A stretch of 33,023 nucleotides of DNA. Origin: Curtobacterium sp. MCSS17_008 (GTDB taxonomy: Bacteria > Actinomycetota > Actinomycetes > Actinomycetales > Microbacteriaceae). The stretch is taken from positions 1 through 33,023 of the forward strand of contig NZ_QKSM01000021.1 in assembly GCF_003234185.1 (NCBI RefSeq), written 5' to 3'. Below are positions 9,583 through 16,602 of this stretch, piece after piece. Under the pieces are notes generated by a model that saw only the letters and a program-made list of their open reading frames with translations, searched no databases and had not been told where the DNA came from. Numbering within the stretch: the stretch's first letter is position 1; the number at the start of each line of letters is the position of its first letter. The translations under genes and the position numbers were made by a program.

Positions 9583-10023
9583 ATGACGACCGTGGATGCC
9601 AAGGGCGGCGCGCTCGACGCCGCCGAGCTCGCGCGCCGACTCAACCTGCTGCTCGACTTCGAGGAGTCGCAGCGCGGCGCTCCCGTGCCCTTCGCGGCGA
9701 TCGAGGAGTACGTCGCGGCGCAGGGCGGGTCGCTCTCACGGGCGAAGTGGACCTACATGCTGTCCGGCGACGGCCGGCGGAACCGCGACAGCGGGCTCCT
9801 GAGCCTGCTCGCGGGGTTCTTCGAGGTCGACGAGCGCTTCCTGCTCGAGGACAGCGCCGTGCCCGAGCGCATCGGGGCGCAGATCGAGCTCGTGCGTGCG
9901 CTGCGGTCGGCCCGGGTGAGTGGCTTCGCGGCCCGCACCTTCCCCGGCGAGCTGTCACCGGAGGCCCTGCGGCGCATCGCCCAGGTGCTCGAGGAGGAGT
10001 CGGCGCGAGGGGGTGCGGCGTGA
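9583..10023 (+). CDS. XRE-type regulator resembling EspR
   Basis: The 146-residue protein resembles the helix-turn-helix regulator EspR of mycobacteria. The N-terminal half (about 12-90) reads ELARRLNLLLDFEESQRGAP, then a helix-turn-helix around AIEEYVAAQGGSLSRAKWTYMLSG, then LLSLLAGFFEVDERFLLED. The order matches an EspR-like layout of N-terminal helix, recognition helix and FF-V---FL segment. The C-terminal half (about 96-140) is helical and could dimerise (FAARTFPGELSPEALRRIAQVLEE). The ATG has AGGAG at 9568-9572. It is the first gene of a coupled cassette: its stop overlaps the next start by four bases (GTGA). It probably regulates the cassette or is controlled by cleavage by the next gene's product; both are inference. 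Confidence 0.75.
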   Translation: MTTVDAKGGALDAAELARRLNLLLDFEESQRGAPVPFAAIEEYVAAQGGSLSRAKWTYMLSGDGRRNRDSGLLSLLAGFFEVDERFLLEDSAVPERIGAQIELVRALRSARVSGFAARTFPGELSPEALRRIAQVLEEESARGGAA

Positions 10024-10481
10024 CGGGGGCGTCGGTCGAGGCCTTCTGGGCCCGTGGGGTGGCCGAGGGGTGGTCCGACATCGACCAGGCCGTGGCGGCG
10101 GCCTCCGACCACGTCGGCAAGCCCGTCGTGGTGCGGGAGGAGTCGTTCCTCAGCACCGAACCGGTGTGCGGCTTCGTGGCGACGCTCGAGCACCAGCACC
10201 TGGTGATGATCTCGCCGACGACGTCCGAGACGTTCCGGTCGTTCGTGATCGGCCACGAGCTCGGTCACGTGCTGCACGGGCACCACGAGCAGGCGGCCCA
10301 GTCGGCGTACGTCCGCGACGTGATCCCGGACGTGCCCGAGTACAAGGTCGAGCGCGCACTGGCCCGCGGGCTGTTCTCGAACGCCTACGAGCACGAGGCC
10401 GAGCTGTTCGCCGACCGGTTGGCCGCCCTGATCCGGTCGAACCGTGGTCGCCCGAGCCTCTTCCGCGGGGTCTTCGGGTGA
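10020..10481 (+). CDS. ImmA/IrrE-family zinc metallopeptidase
   Basis: The 153-residue protein is an ImmA/IrrE-type peptidase. The zinc motif HELGH is at 79-83 (SFVIGHELGHVLHGHH), and the third-ligand helix EHEAELFADRL is at about 124-134. Known members (ImmA, IrrE/PprI) cleave a cognate helix-turn-helix repressor on a signal such as DNA damage. The GTG start overlaps the XRE stop in GTGA, and GAGGGGG lies at 10007-10013. Its own stop overlaps the next start in the same way. The natural inference is that it acts on the upstream XRE protein, but nothing in the sequence shows the target directly. Confidence 0.88.
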   Translation: MTGASVEAFWARGVAEGWSDIDQAVAAASDHVGKPVVVREESFLSTEPVCGFVATLEHQHLVMISPTTSETFRSFVIGHELGHVLHGHHEQAAQSAYVRDVIPDVPEYKVERALARGLFSNAYEHEAELFADRLAALIRSNRGRPSLFRGVFG

Positions 10482-11428
10482 TCGTGTCCGTCGCGATGGC
10501 GGTGGTCCTCGTCGTCGGGACGGTCGTGCTGTTCCGGCTCCAGCGTGGGCAGGACCGCACACTGGCGGTGACGTTCCTGCTGTTCACGGCGACGATCGTC
10601 GCGAACGTCGACCCGTTGTACCGCTGGCTCGATCCGCTGCTCGGCGGGCGCAACGTCGTGACGCTCGTGAGCGACTGCCTCATGGTCGCGGGGACGAGCA
10701 CGCTCCTGTGGGGGGTCGCCAAGGCCGTCGGAGCCGCACAGCCGTGGCTCCGCACCGCGATCGTCGTGGTGTTCGCGGTCGTGGTGGTGGTGGTCGTCAC
10801 GGCCTTCGCGGTGCTCGACAAGCCCGCGACCACCACGACGTTCCTGCTCGTCGCAGGGCACCAGTCGGCCGCGGCCGTGTACGCGATCGCACAGACCGTG
10901 TACCTCGGCGCCGCCGTCGCCGCGACGGGCGTCATCTGCCTGATGCGACTGCGGGAGGCGCGGACGACGACCGACCTGGTCGGGCTGTGGGTGATCGTGC
11001 TCGGGGGCGTCCTCGGCGTCGTCCGCATGGTCGTCGTCGTGGTGATGGACGTCGCGCACGTGGCCGGACGCCTCGACGTCACCCGTGCGCTGTCGCTGCC
11101 GTACGACGTGATGACGCCCGGAGCGGTGCTCTGCATGGCCTCGGGCATGCTGCTGCTCGTGATCGGCCACAAGGTCGCACGGCGACGTCGTGCGCGTGGG
11201 CTGGACGACGCCCTGGCGGCCCTGGCGCCGCTGCACGAGCGCATCGGGACGGACAACGCCTACCCGGCATCGGGCGACCCCGCGACACGCCTCAGCCGCA
11301 CCATCGTCGAGATCAACGACGGTGCCCGGCGCTCACGACGGCCCCTCGACGCCGACGAGCGCGCGGTGCTCGCCGCGGCGGAGGAGGCGCTCGAGTCGGC
11401 GCTCCGCGACGCCGCCGACACCGCCTGA
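10478..11428 (+). CDS. Multi-span membrane protein with DUF6545-like C-terminal domain (MAB_1171c type)
   Basis: The 316-residue protein has about seven or eight transmembrane helices in residues 1-230 and a cytoplasmic tail of about 85 residues. The tail contains LHERIGTDNAY...RLSRTIVEINDGARRSRR. The membrane arrangement and a tail of the form RLxRxIxEIxDGxxxxR match the actinobacterial 'MAB_1171c putative transporter' / DUF6545 family, which is often found beside XRE and ImmA/IrrE genes. No transported substrate is known to me. The GTG start at 10478 overlaps the IrrE stop (GTGA); an in-frame GTG at 10484 is an alternative. It is the last gene of the cassette and could be the sensor or the effector. 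Confidence 0.75.
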   Translation: MIVSVAMAVVLVVGTVVLFRLQRGQDRTLAVTFLLFTATIVANVDPLYRWLDPLLGGRNVVTLVSDCLMVAGTSTLLWGVAKAVGAAQPWLRTAIVVVFAVVVVVVVTAFAVLDKPATTTTFLLVAGHQSAAAVYAIAQTVYLGAAVAATGVICLMRLREARTTTDLVGLWVIVLGGVLGVVRMVVVVVMDVAHVAGRLDVTRALSLPYDVMTPGAVLCMASGMLLLVIGHKVARRRRARGLDDALAALAPLHERIGTDNAYPASGDPATRLSRTIVEINDGARRSRRPLDADERAVLAAAEEALESALRDAADTA

Positions 11429-11497
11429 TCCGCGGTCGTCCTGCACGTGGTCGGGCACGTTCCCGAGCAGTGCTCGACCTTCCGCCCGTGAGCCGTG

Positions 11498-11520
11498 TAG
11501 GCTCTGTAGCACGTGCTACA
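11498..11520. promoter_or_regulatory. -10-like box abutting a perfect 16-bp palindrome
   Basis: TAGGCT at 11498-11503 is followed immediately by the perfect palindrome TGTAGCACGTGCTACA (11505-11520). A transcript from this box would start inside the palindrome, the classic position for a TetR- or GntR-type repressor site. No such regulator is in the window. Confidence 0.55.
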
Positions 11521-11632
11521 CGAGGCGTCCGCCGTCGTCGGGCACGCCGGGGAGGTCTCGGCCGCGTTGGGGGCGGCCGAGCACCCCCGGACCCCCGCCG
11601 GCGCTGCGGTGCTGTCTAGACTCGTCCCGTGA
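11513..11632 (+). CDS. Possible 39-residue microprotein overlapping the SCO4848-family gene
   Basis: A GTG at 11513, inside the palindrome, opens a frame of 39 codons with almost all third positions G or C. Its TGA overlaps the GTG of the next gene in the GTGA form used elsewhere here. The product (VLHEASAVVGHAGEVSAALG...) resembles nothing I recognise. Against it, the downstream gene has its own leaderless promoter inside this frame, a hairpin lies within it (11557-11581), and high G/C at third positions can occur by chance in such DNA. Low-confidence candidate. Confidence 0.25.
   Translation: MLHEASAVVGHAGEVSAALGAAEHPRTPAGAAVLSRLVP
11557..11581 (+). terminator. Possible terminator or attenuator hairpin upstream of the SCO4848-family gene
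   Basis: A perfect 9-bp stem (CTCGGCCGC with GCGGCCGAG) closes a 7-base loop. It could end transcription from the XRE-IrrE-membrane cassette or from the palindrome-controlled start. There is no T-tract. Confidence 0.4.
11617..11628 (+). promoter_or_regulatory. Leaderless promoter of the SCO4848-family gene
   Basis: TAGACT at 11617-11622 is followed by six bases and the GTG at 11629, with no ribosome-binding site. Confidence 0.6.
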
Positions 11633-11841
11633 CCGTCTTCGCCGCCATCGTCCTGTTCGTCGCCGCCGTGTTCAACGTCGTGACCTGGCCGCGCTTCTTC
11701 CAGCGGGTCGCGAATGACCCCCGGGCGCGCGACGCCGGGGGGAAGCCGACGACGTTCTACACCGTGCACCTCGTGCTGGTGCTCATCGCCATGGCGATCG
11801 CCCTCGCCGCCGTGGTCGCCGGGATCCTGCTGCTCGTCTGA
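11629..11841 (+). CDS. SCO4848 family membrane protein
   Basis: The 70-residue protein has two transmembrane segments (about 2-22 and 44-69) joined by a polar loop, with the signature FNVVTWPRFFQRVANDPRARD after the first helix and TTFYTVHLVLVLIAMAIALAAV in the second. It matches the short actinobacterial SCO4848 family of unknown function. The GTG start is set by the TAGACT box six bases upstream. It is convergent with the gene at 11854, leaving only 12 bases between stops and no clear hairpin. Confidence 0.85.
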   Translation: MTVFAAIVLFVAAVFNVVTWPRFFQRVANDPRARDAGGKPTTFYTVHLVLVLIAMAIALAAVVAGILLLV

Positions 11842-11853
11842 GCGCGGACCGCC

Positions 11854-12159
11854 TCAGGACGCGGGCGGCAGTGGCGCGCCCAGCGCCCGTTCGAGCGCGA
11901 GCCGCGTGACCTGCTCGTCGCGGGTGTCGAGCAGGACCCGGAACGTCTCGTCCTCGCAGACGAACTCCACGCACACCGCATCGAAGTCGCACGGTTCGAT
12001 GCGCCACCCCCGTGCCCGGTCCACCGGCACCTCGGTCAGGCCGTCGCGCTCGAAGCTGGTCTCCGCGCGCACCGTGTGGTCGTGGACCCGGAGCCGGCCG
12101 TAGGTCCCGCGCCAGGTCAGCTGCAGGTCGAGCGTGGGGGAGACAGAAGGGTCCGGCAC
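11854..12159 (-). CDS. Unknown small soluble protein
   Basis: The 101-residue protein has no recognised motif. It is acidic, probably beta-rich in the first two thirds (DLQLTWRGTYGRLRVHDHTVRAE, then ...CDFDAVCVEFVCEDETFRVLLDTRDEQ) and ends in a helix (VTRLALERALGAPLPPAS). It has three cysteines, no signal peptide and no membrane segment. The GTG at 12159 is chosen because the minus-strand TACGAT (12166-12171) lies exactly six bases upstream, the leaderless pattern of this window. A longer frame starts at 12177. Confidence 0.65.
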   Translation of the reverse strand: MPDPSVSPTLDLQLTWRGTYGRLRVHDHTVRAETSFERDGLTEVPVDRARGWRIEPCDFDAVCVEFVCEDETFRVLLDTRDEQVTRLALERALGAPLPPAS

Positions 12160-12171
12160 GCGCCGATCGTA
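12160..12171 (-). promoter_or_regulatory. Leaderless promoter of the unknown gene at 11854-12159
   Basis: Minus-strand TACGAT (12166-12171) plus six bases precede the GTG at 12159. Confidence 0.5.
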
Positions 12172-12206
12172 CGGCACGTGCCGGACCCGTCTCGTCCGGC
12201 GTGTGG

Positions 12207-13754
12207 TCAGCCGCGGTCGTCCGGGCCGTCCGTCCCGTCACGGCGGACCTGGTTGGCGGGTCCGCGCACCCCGATCGGGAACGGACCGGTGACGCCCTCG
12301 CGGAGCGCCGCGATGCGGAGGATCCGGTCGCGCTGCAGGAACCAGCCGACGACGAGCAGCGGGATGACGATCACGAGCGACGCGATCGTGTACGTCCCGA
12401 CCGGGTAGTCGATCGCCATGAGCACGATCACCGAGGCGAGGAACGCGAGTGTCAGCCACGAGGTCACCGGAGCGCCGGGGAGCTTGAACGACGGCTCCTT
12501 CGCGAGCCCCTGCTTCGCCCACTGCCGCAGCTTCATCTGGCAGAGGATGATCGTGCCCCAGGCGGTGATGATGCCGAGGCTCGCGACGTTCAGTGCGATC
12601 TCGAACGCCTGCGCCGGCACGAAGTAGTTCAGCGCGACGCCCGCGACGGTGAAGGCCGCGGTGAGGAGGATGCCGGCGTACGGCACGCCGCCCTTCGACA
12701 TCTTGGTGGTCCACTTCGGCGCGGAACCGTTCATGCCCATCGAGTGCAGCGCACGGCCGGTGGAGTACAGGCCGGCGTTGAGCGACGAGAGCGCCGCGGT
12801 GAGCACGACGAAGTTCATGATCGACCCGGCGACCACCCCGACCTGCGGGTTGCCGAGCGACGAGAAGAACGTCACGAAGGGGCTCTCGCCCTCCTTGTAC
12901 GAGGTGTACGGCAGGAGCAGGGAGAGCAGGACGACCGACCCGACGTAGAAGACCGCGATGCGGAAGACGACGGAGTTGATGGCGCGGGGGATGACCTTCT
13001 CGGTGTCCTGGGTCTCGCCCGACGCGGTGCCGACGAGCTCGATGGCGGCGTACGCGAAGACGACGCCCTGGATCACGAGCACGGCGGGCAGCAGCCCGTT
13101 CGGGAACACGCCGCCGTTGTCACCCCAGATCGAGAACCCGGTCCGCACGGCCTCGCCACCGGCCTCGACCGGGAAGGCGAAGACGAGCCAGACGATCGCG
13201 ATCACGAGGAACGCCACGAGTGCGGCGACCTTGATGAGCGCGAACCAGAACTCGAGCTCGCCGAAGACCTTGACCGCCACCATGTTGGCTGCGAGCACGA
13301 CGACGAGGGCGATGAGTGCGAGCAACCACTGCGGTGCCGCGGTGAACGCCTTCCAGTACTGCAGGTAGAGCGCGACCGCCGTGGTGTCGACGATCGACGT
13401 CATCGCCCAGTTGAGGAAGTACATCCACCCCGCGGCGTAGGCGAACTTCTCGCCGTAGAACTCGCGGGCGTAGGAGATGAACGACCCGGACGAGGGACGG
13501 TGCAGCACGAGCTCACCGAGCGCCCGCAGGATGAAGAAGGCGAAGACGCCGGCGACCAGGTAGGTGATCGCCAGGGCCGGACCGGCCGTGTGCAGGCGTC
13601 CGCCCGCGCCGAGGAAGAGTCCGGTGCCGATGGCTCCGCCGATCGCGATCATCTGCAGTTGCCGGGGCTTCAGACCGTGCTGGTAGCCCTCCTGCTCGTG
13701 CGAGAAGTCGTTCGCGGGCGTGCGGGACACACCCGTGTCGTTCTGCGCTGTCAT
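12207..13754 (-). CDS. ansP: Amino-acid permease, AnsP-like (APC family)
   Basis: The 515-residue protein is a 12-helix amino-acid:proton symporter of the amino-acid transporter (AAT) family. The N-terminal signature [25 protein letters not shown] is near residues 28-52, followed by [55 protein letters not shown], which resembles L-asparagine permease AnsP. D-serine/D-alanine/glycine permeases (CycA) are close relatives, so the substrate is tentative. The ATG at 13754 is set by the minus-strand TAGGTT box (13762-13767) seven bases upstream. The longer frame is not family-like. It is divergent from the MscS-family gene. Confidence 0.85.
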   Translation of the reverse strand: MTAQNDTGVSRTPANDFSHEQEGYQHGLKPRQLQMIAIGGAIGTGLFLGAGGRLHTAGPALAITYLVAGVFAFFILRALGELVLHRPSSGSFISYAREFYGEKFAYAAGWMYFLNWAMTSIVDTTAVALYLQYWKAFTAAPQWLLALIALVVVLAANMVAVKVFGELEFWFALIKVAALVAFLVIAIVWLVFAFPVEAGGEAVRTGFSIWGDNGGVFPNGLLPAVLVIQGVVFAYAAIELVGTASGETQDTEKVIPRAINSVVFRIAVFYVGSVVLLSLLLPYTSYKEGESPFVTFFSSLGNPQVGVVAGSIMNFVVLTAALSSLNAGLYSTGRALHSMGMNGSAPKWTTKMSKGGVPYAGILLTAAFTVAGVALNYFVPAQAFEIALNVASLGIITAWGTIILCQMKLRQWAKQGLAKEPSFKLPGAPVTSWLTLAFLASVIVLMAIDYPVGTYTIASLVIVIPLLVVGWFLQRDRILRIAALREGVTGPFPIGVRGPANQVRRDGTDGPDDRG

Positions 13755-13767
13755 GCGCGCCAACCTA
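13755..13767 (-). promoter_or_regulatory. Leaderless promoter of the AnsP-like permease
   Basis: Minus-strand TAGGTT (13762-13767) is followed by seven bases and the ATG at 13754, without a ribosome-binding site. Confidence 0.55.
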
Positions 13768-13858
13768 CAGGCGCTGACGCTCGCGGGTGGAACGGGACCC
13801 GGACCTGAACGACGCCACAGGGTGTGCCGACGCTGAACACGCGGCACGGTCCGTCCGA

Positions 13859-13870
13859 CAGCATGGACGG
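13859..13870 (+). promoter_or_regulatory. Possible leaderless promoter of the MscS-family gene
   Basis: CAGCAT (one mismatch to TANNNT) is followed by six bases and the ATG at 13871. Confidence 0.35.
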
Positions 13871-15049
13871 ATGGACACCCTCCTCCGACTCCTCGTCGCG
13901 ATCGGGATCGCCCTGCTCGTGACGGCCGCCGCGGCGCTGGTCCTGCACCTGGTCCTCCGGGCGATCGCCCGCAGGGAACGCTGGGCCGCGGTGCTCTCCC
14001 GCCGCACCAAGCACCCCGCCCGCGCGCTCCTGCTCATCGCACTGCTGTGGACGGCCTTCACGTCGAGCATCCCGCGCGACCGTGACGCGTACCCGTGGCG
14101 CGACGAGGTCTCGCACGCCTTCCTCATCGCCACCATCGCCGTGGGCTGCTGGCTCGCGTGCCAGATCGCCATCTTCCTCGAGGACCTCGGCCTGCACCGC
14201 TACCGCGTCGACGTGCCCGACAACCGGGTCGCCCGGCGGATCCGCACGCAGGTGCTCATCATCCGGCGGCTCACGGTCGCCGTGCTCGTCATCATCGCGG
14301 TCGGCGCGATCCTCCTGACCTTCCCCGGGGTCGAGGCGGCCGGTGCGAGCGTGCTCGCGTCCGCCGGGCTCATCTCGGTCGTCGCGGGCCTGGCGGCGCA
14401 GTCGACGCTCGGCAACGTCTTCGCCGGCATGCAGCTGGCCTTCTCCGGGTCGATCCGCGTCGACGACGTCGTCGTGGTCGAGCAGCAGTGGGGGCGCATC
14501 GAGGAGATCACCCTCACCTACGTCGTCGTCCACCTGTGGGACGACCGGCGCTTCGTGCTGCCCTCGACGTACTTCACCTCGACGCCGTTCGAGAACTGGA
14601 CCCGCACGGGCAGCGAACTCCTCGGTGCCGTCGAGTTCGACCTCGACTGGCGGATCAGCCCGACCGAGATGCGCGAGGAGCTCGACCGGATCCTCTCGAC
14701 GTCGACCATCTGGGACGGACGCACGAAGGTCCTCCAGGTCACCGACGCGGTGAGCGGGCTGGTGCGCGTGCGGATCCTCGTGTCCGCCCCGGACGCCGGC
14801 GGTCTGTTCGACCTGCGCTGCTACGTCCGCGAGGAGATGGTGGAGTGGGTGCAGCGCGAGCACCCGGACGCCCTGCCCCGTCAGCGCGTCCAGGTCACGC
14901 AGGGCAACGAACGCGTCGGCAAGCGCCGCCCGCGCACGGAGGAGCAGGACGCCGCGCTCTTCCGCGAGGGTGACGAGCGCACCGCGCTCTTCACCGGACC
15001 GATCCAGACGTCCGGCATCCGGCCGGACGAGGTCCCGCCGGAGCGCTGA
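13871..15049 (+). CDS. MscS-family mechanosensitive ion channel
   Basis: The 392-residue protein is a small-conductance mechanosensitive channel that would vent solutes on osmotic downshock. It has four or five membrane helices in the first 165 residues, then the pore helix and gate region ([43 protein letters not shown]), a beta domain ([28 protein letters not shown]) and the C-terminal cage. The tail after about residue 345 is charged and unstructured. The ATG at 13871 is supported by the -10-like box six bases upstream. An open frame extends to 13787 but lacks family support. It converges on the small membrane protein at 15150. Confidence 0.92.
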   Translation: MDTLLRLLVAIGIALLVTAAAALVLHLVLRAIARRERWAAVLSRRTKHPARALLLIALLWTAFTSSIPRDRDAYPWRDEVSHAFLIATIAVGCWLACQIAIFLEDLGLHRYRVDVPDNRVARRIRTQVLIIRRLTVAVLVIIAVGAILLTFPGVEAAGASVLASAGLISVVAGLAAQSTLGNVFAGMQLAFSGSIRVDDVVVVEQQWGRIEEITLTYVVVHLWDDRRFVLPSTYFTSTPFENWTRTGSELLGAVEFDLDWRISPTEMREELDRILSTSTIWDGRTKVLQVTDAVSGLVRVRILVSAPDAGGLFDLRCYVREEMVEWVQREHPDALPRQRVQVTQGNERVGKRRPRTEEQDAALFREGDERTALFTGPIQTSGIRPDEVPPER

Positions 15050-15072
15050 CGGAACGCGACGCCACCGCACGA

Positions 15073-15116
15073 CGGACGGGAGGCGCGGTACCAGCCGGTA
15101 CCGCGCCTCCCGTCCG
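15073..15116. terminator. Bidirectional terminator (GGACGGGAGGCGCG family)
   Basis: A perfect 20-bp stem (15073-15092 with 15097-15116) has loop AGCC. It lies between convergent genes and shares the arm CGGACGGGAGGCGCGGT with the hairpin at 7971. Confidence 0.85.
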
Positions 15117-15149
15117 CCTGTCGGTCACCCCGTGACCGCGACGTCCGTC

Positions 15150-15341
15150 CTAGCGCTGGCGCGCCTTCACCGCACGGTCGTCCTCGACGACCGTGCCGAG
15201 CGCGACGATGGTCGTCGCGAGCCACGCGACCCACGTGAGCGCGAGGCGCCAGTCGCGCGGGCCCTGCCGCGTGGTCTGGACCACGCTGTAGCCGCTGATG
15301 ATCGAACTCCACACCGCACCGCTGAACATGAACTTCCGCAC
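15150..15341 (-). CDS. Small membrane protein, unknown function
   Basis: The 63-residue protein has a short hydrophobic N-terminal segment (MFSGAVWSSIISGYSVVQTT) and one clear transmembrane helix (RLALTWVAWLATTIVALGTVV), ending in a charged tail. The middle QGPRDWRLALTW looks conserved, and I believe similar unnamed proteins occur in related Microbacteriaceae. The GTG start at 15341 has AGGAGG six bases upstream. A TAGCGT -10 on the minus strand (15369-15374) lies next to the -10 of the divergent permease gene, so the two promoters overlap. Confidence 0.7.
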   Translation of the reverse strand: MRKFMFSGAVWSSIISGYSVVQTTRQGPRDWRLALTWVAWLATTIVALGTVVEDDRAVKARQR

Positions 15342-15368
15342 GGGTTCCTCCTCCTGGTCGTCCCCGCC

Positions 15369-15388
15369 ACGCTACCGGCCGCTACATT
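15369..15388. promoter_or_regulatory. Overlapping divergent promoters
   Basis: Minus-strand TAGCGT (15369-15374) faces the small membrane protein. Plus-strand TACATT (15383-15388) faces the permease at 15435. The two -10 boxes are only eight bases apart, so polymerase cannot occupy both at once. Confidence 0.5.
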
Positions 15389-15434
15389 GGAGCGCCGCCG
15401 GTCGCCGTGCCGGTCGGCAGAACGAGGAGTCACC

Positions 15435-16586
15435 GTGCGTCAGGCCGTCATCGGGGGGCTGCTGCTCGTCGTCGGCGCCGTGTGCGTCGCGCTCGGACTG
15501 CTGCCCCTGTCGGACCTCGCGACGCTCGCCGAACGGGTCGTCCCGGTGCTGGCGTTCGTCCTCGGCCTGACCGTCGTCTCCGAGCTCGCGGCCGACGCCG
15601 GCGTCTTCGACCGGTTGGCCGACCTCGCCGCGCGGGTCGGCGGTGGACGGACCATCGGACTCTGGGCCGCGGTCGTCGTGCTGGCCGTCGTCTGCACCGT
15701 CTTCCTGAGCATCGACACCACCGCGGTCCTGCTCACCCCCATCGTCATCACGCTCGCCCGTCGGGTCGGCCTGCCGCCGATGCCGTTCGCGCTCACGACC
15801 GTGTGGCTGGCCAACACGGCGTCGCTGCTGCTGCCGGTGTCGAACCTGACGAACCTGCTCGCGGTCGACGGGATCGGGCTCGACGGGCCCCTGCCGTTCG
15901 CCGGGCTGATGGTGTGGGCGGCGCTCGCCGGGGTCGTCGTGCCGTGCGCGGTGCTCCTGGTGGTGTTCCGCGGCGAGCTGTTCGGTCGGTACACGCCGGT
16001 CGCGCTCCGGCGCCCGCGCGACCCGCTCTTCTTCTGGTCCGCTGCTGCGGTGCTCGTCGCCCTCGTCGTCGCCCTCACCGCCGGCGTCACCGTGTGGATC
16101 GCAGCGCTCGCCGCTGCGGGGTTCCTCGTCGTCGTGGCGGCGTTCCGAGCCCCGTCGGAGCTCCGGCCGTCCCGCGTGCCGTGGTCGACGCTCGTCTTCG
16201 CCGCCGGGCTCTTCGTCGTCGTCGAGACCCTGCACGCGACCGGGCTGACCGACCCGGTGGTGCAGGCGCTCTCCGGCGGCACCGACACGGGCTCGCTGCT
16301 GCTGCTCGGCGGTGCCGGCGGGGTCGCGGCGAACGCGATCGACAACCTGCCCGCCTACCTGGTGCTCGAGCCGGCGGCCGGCCACGAGGCACTGCGGTAC
16401 GCGGCGCTCCTCGTCGGCGTGAACGCGGGTTGCCTCGTCACGCCGTGGGCCTCGCTCGCGACGCTGCTCTGGCACGCGCGCCTGGCGTCCGAGGGCGTGC
16501 ACCTGTCGTGGGCCCGGTACACGGCGCTCGGCTGCGTCGTCGCGCCGCTCACGGTCGTGGCGGGCGTGCTCGCGCTGCAGGTCTGA
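15435..16586 (+). CDS. ArsB/SLC13-like anion permease
   Basis: The 383-residue protein has about ten to eleven transmembrane helices and belongs to the ion-transporter superfamily that includes ArsB and SLC13 permeases. Two re-entrant-loop signatures are visible: TVWLANTASLLLPVSNLTNLLAVDG (about 128-152) and GVAANAIDNLPAYLVLEP (about 297-314). The first is close to the arsenite-pump form. No arsenic-resistance genes (arsR, arsC) are nearby, so the substrate is unknown. The GTG at 15435 has GAGGAG at 15424-15429; the open frame runs further upstream but without family support. It converges on corA. Confidence 0.82.
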   Translation: MRQAVIGGLLLVVGAVCVALGLLPLSDLATLAERVVPVLAFVLGLTVVSELAADAGVFDRLADLAARVGGGRTIGLWAAVVVLAVVCTVFLSIDTTAVLLTPIVITLARRVGLPPMPFALTTVWLANTASLLLPVSNLTNLLAVDGIGLDGPLPFAGLMVWAALAGVVVPCAVLLVVFRGELFGRYTPVALRRPRDPLFFWSAAAVLVALVVALTAGVTVWIAALAAAGFLVVVAAFRAPSELRPSRVPWSTLVFAAGLFVVVETLHATGLTDPVVQALSGGTDTGSLLLLGGAGGVAANAIDNLPAYLVLEPAAGHEALRYAALLVGVNAGCLVTPWASLATLLWHARLASEGVHLSWARYTALGCVVAPLTVVAGVLALQV

Positions 16587-16602
16587 GGCGCCGCGGCGCT
16601 CG

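Noticed and set aside
9583..11428. Phage or integrative-element origin for the XRE-IrrE-membrane cassette
   Set aside because: No integrase, attachment repeats or composition shift flank it; gene bias matches the neighbours.
12012..13808. 598-codon open frame antisense to the AnsP-like permease
   Set aside because: Composition is Arg/Asp/Glu/His-rich and disordered, while the opposite strand encodes a well-conserved permease.
15435..16586. Arsenite efflux pump call for the permease
   Set aside because: The loop motif is ArsB-like, but no arsR, arsC or other arsenic gene is nearby, so only the superfamily is claimed.
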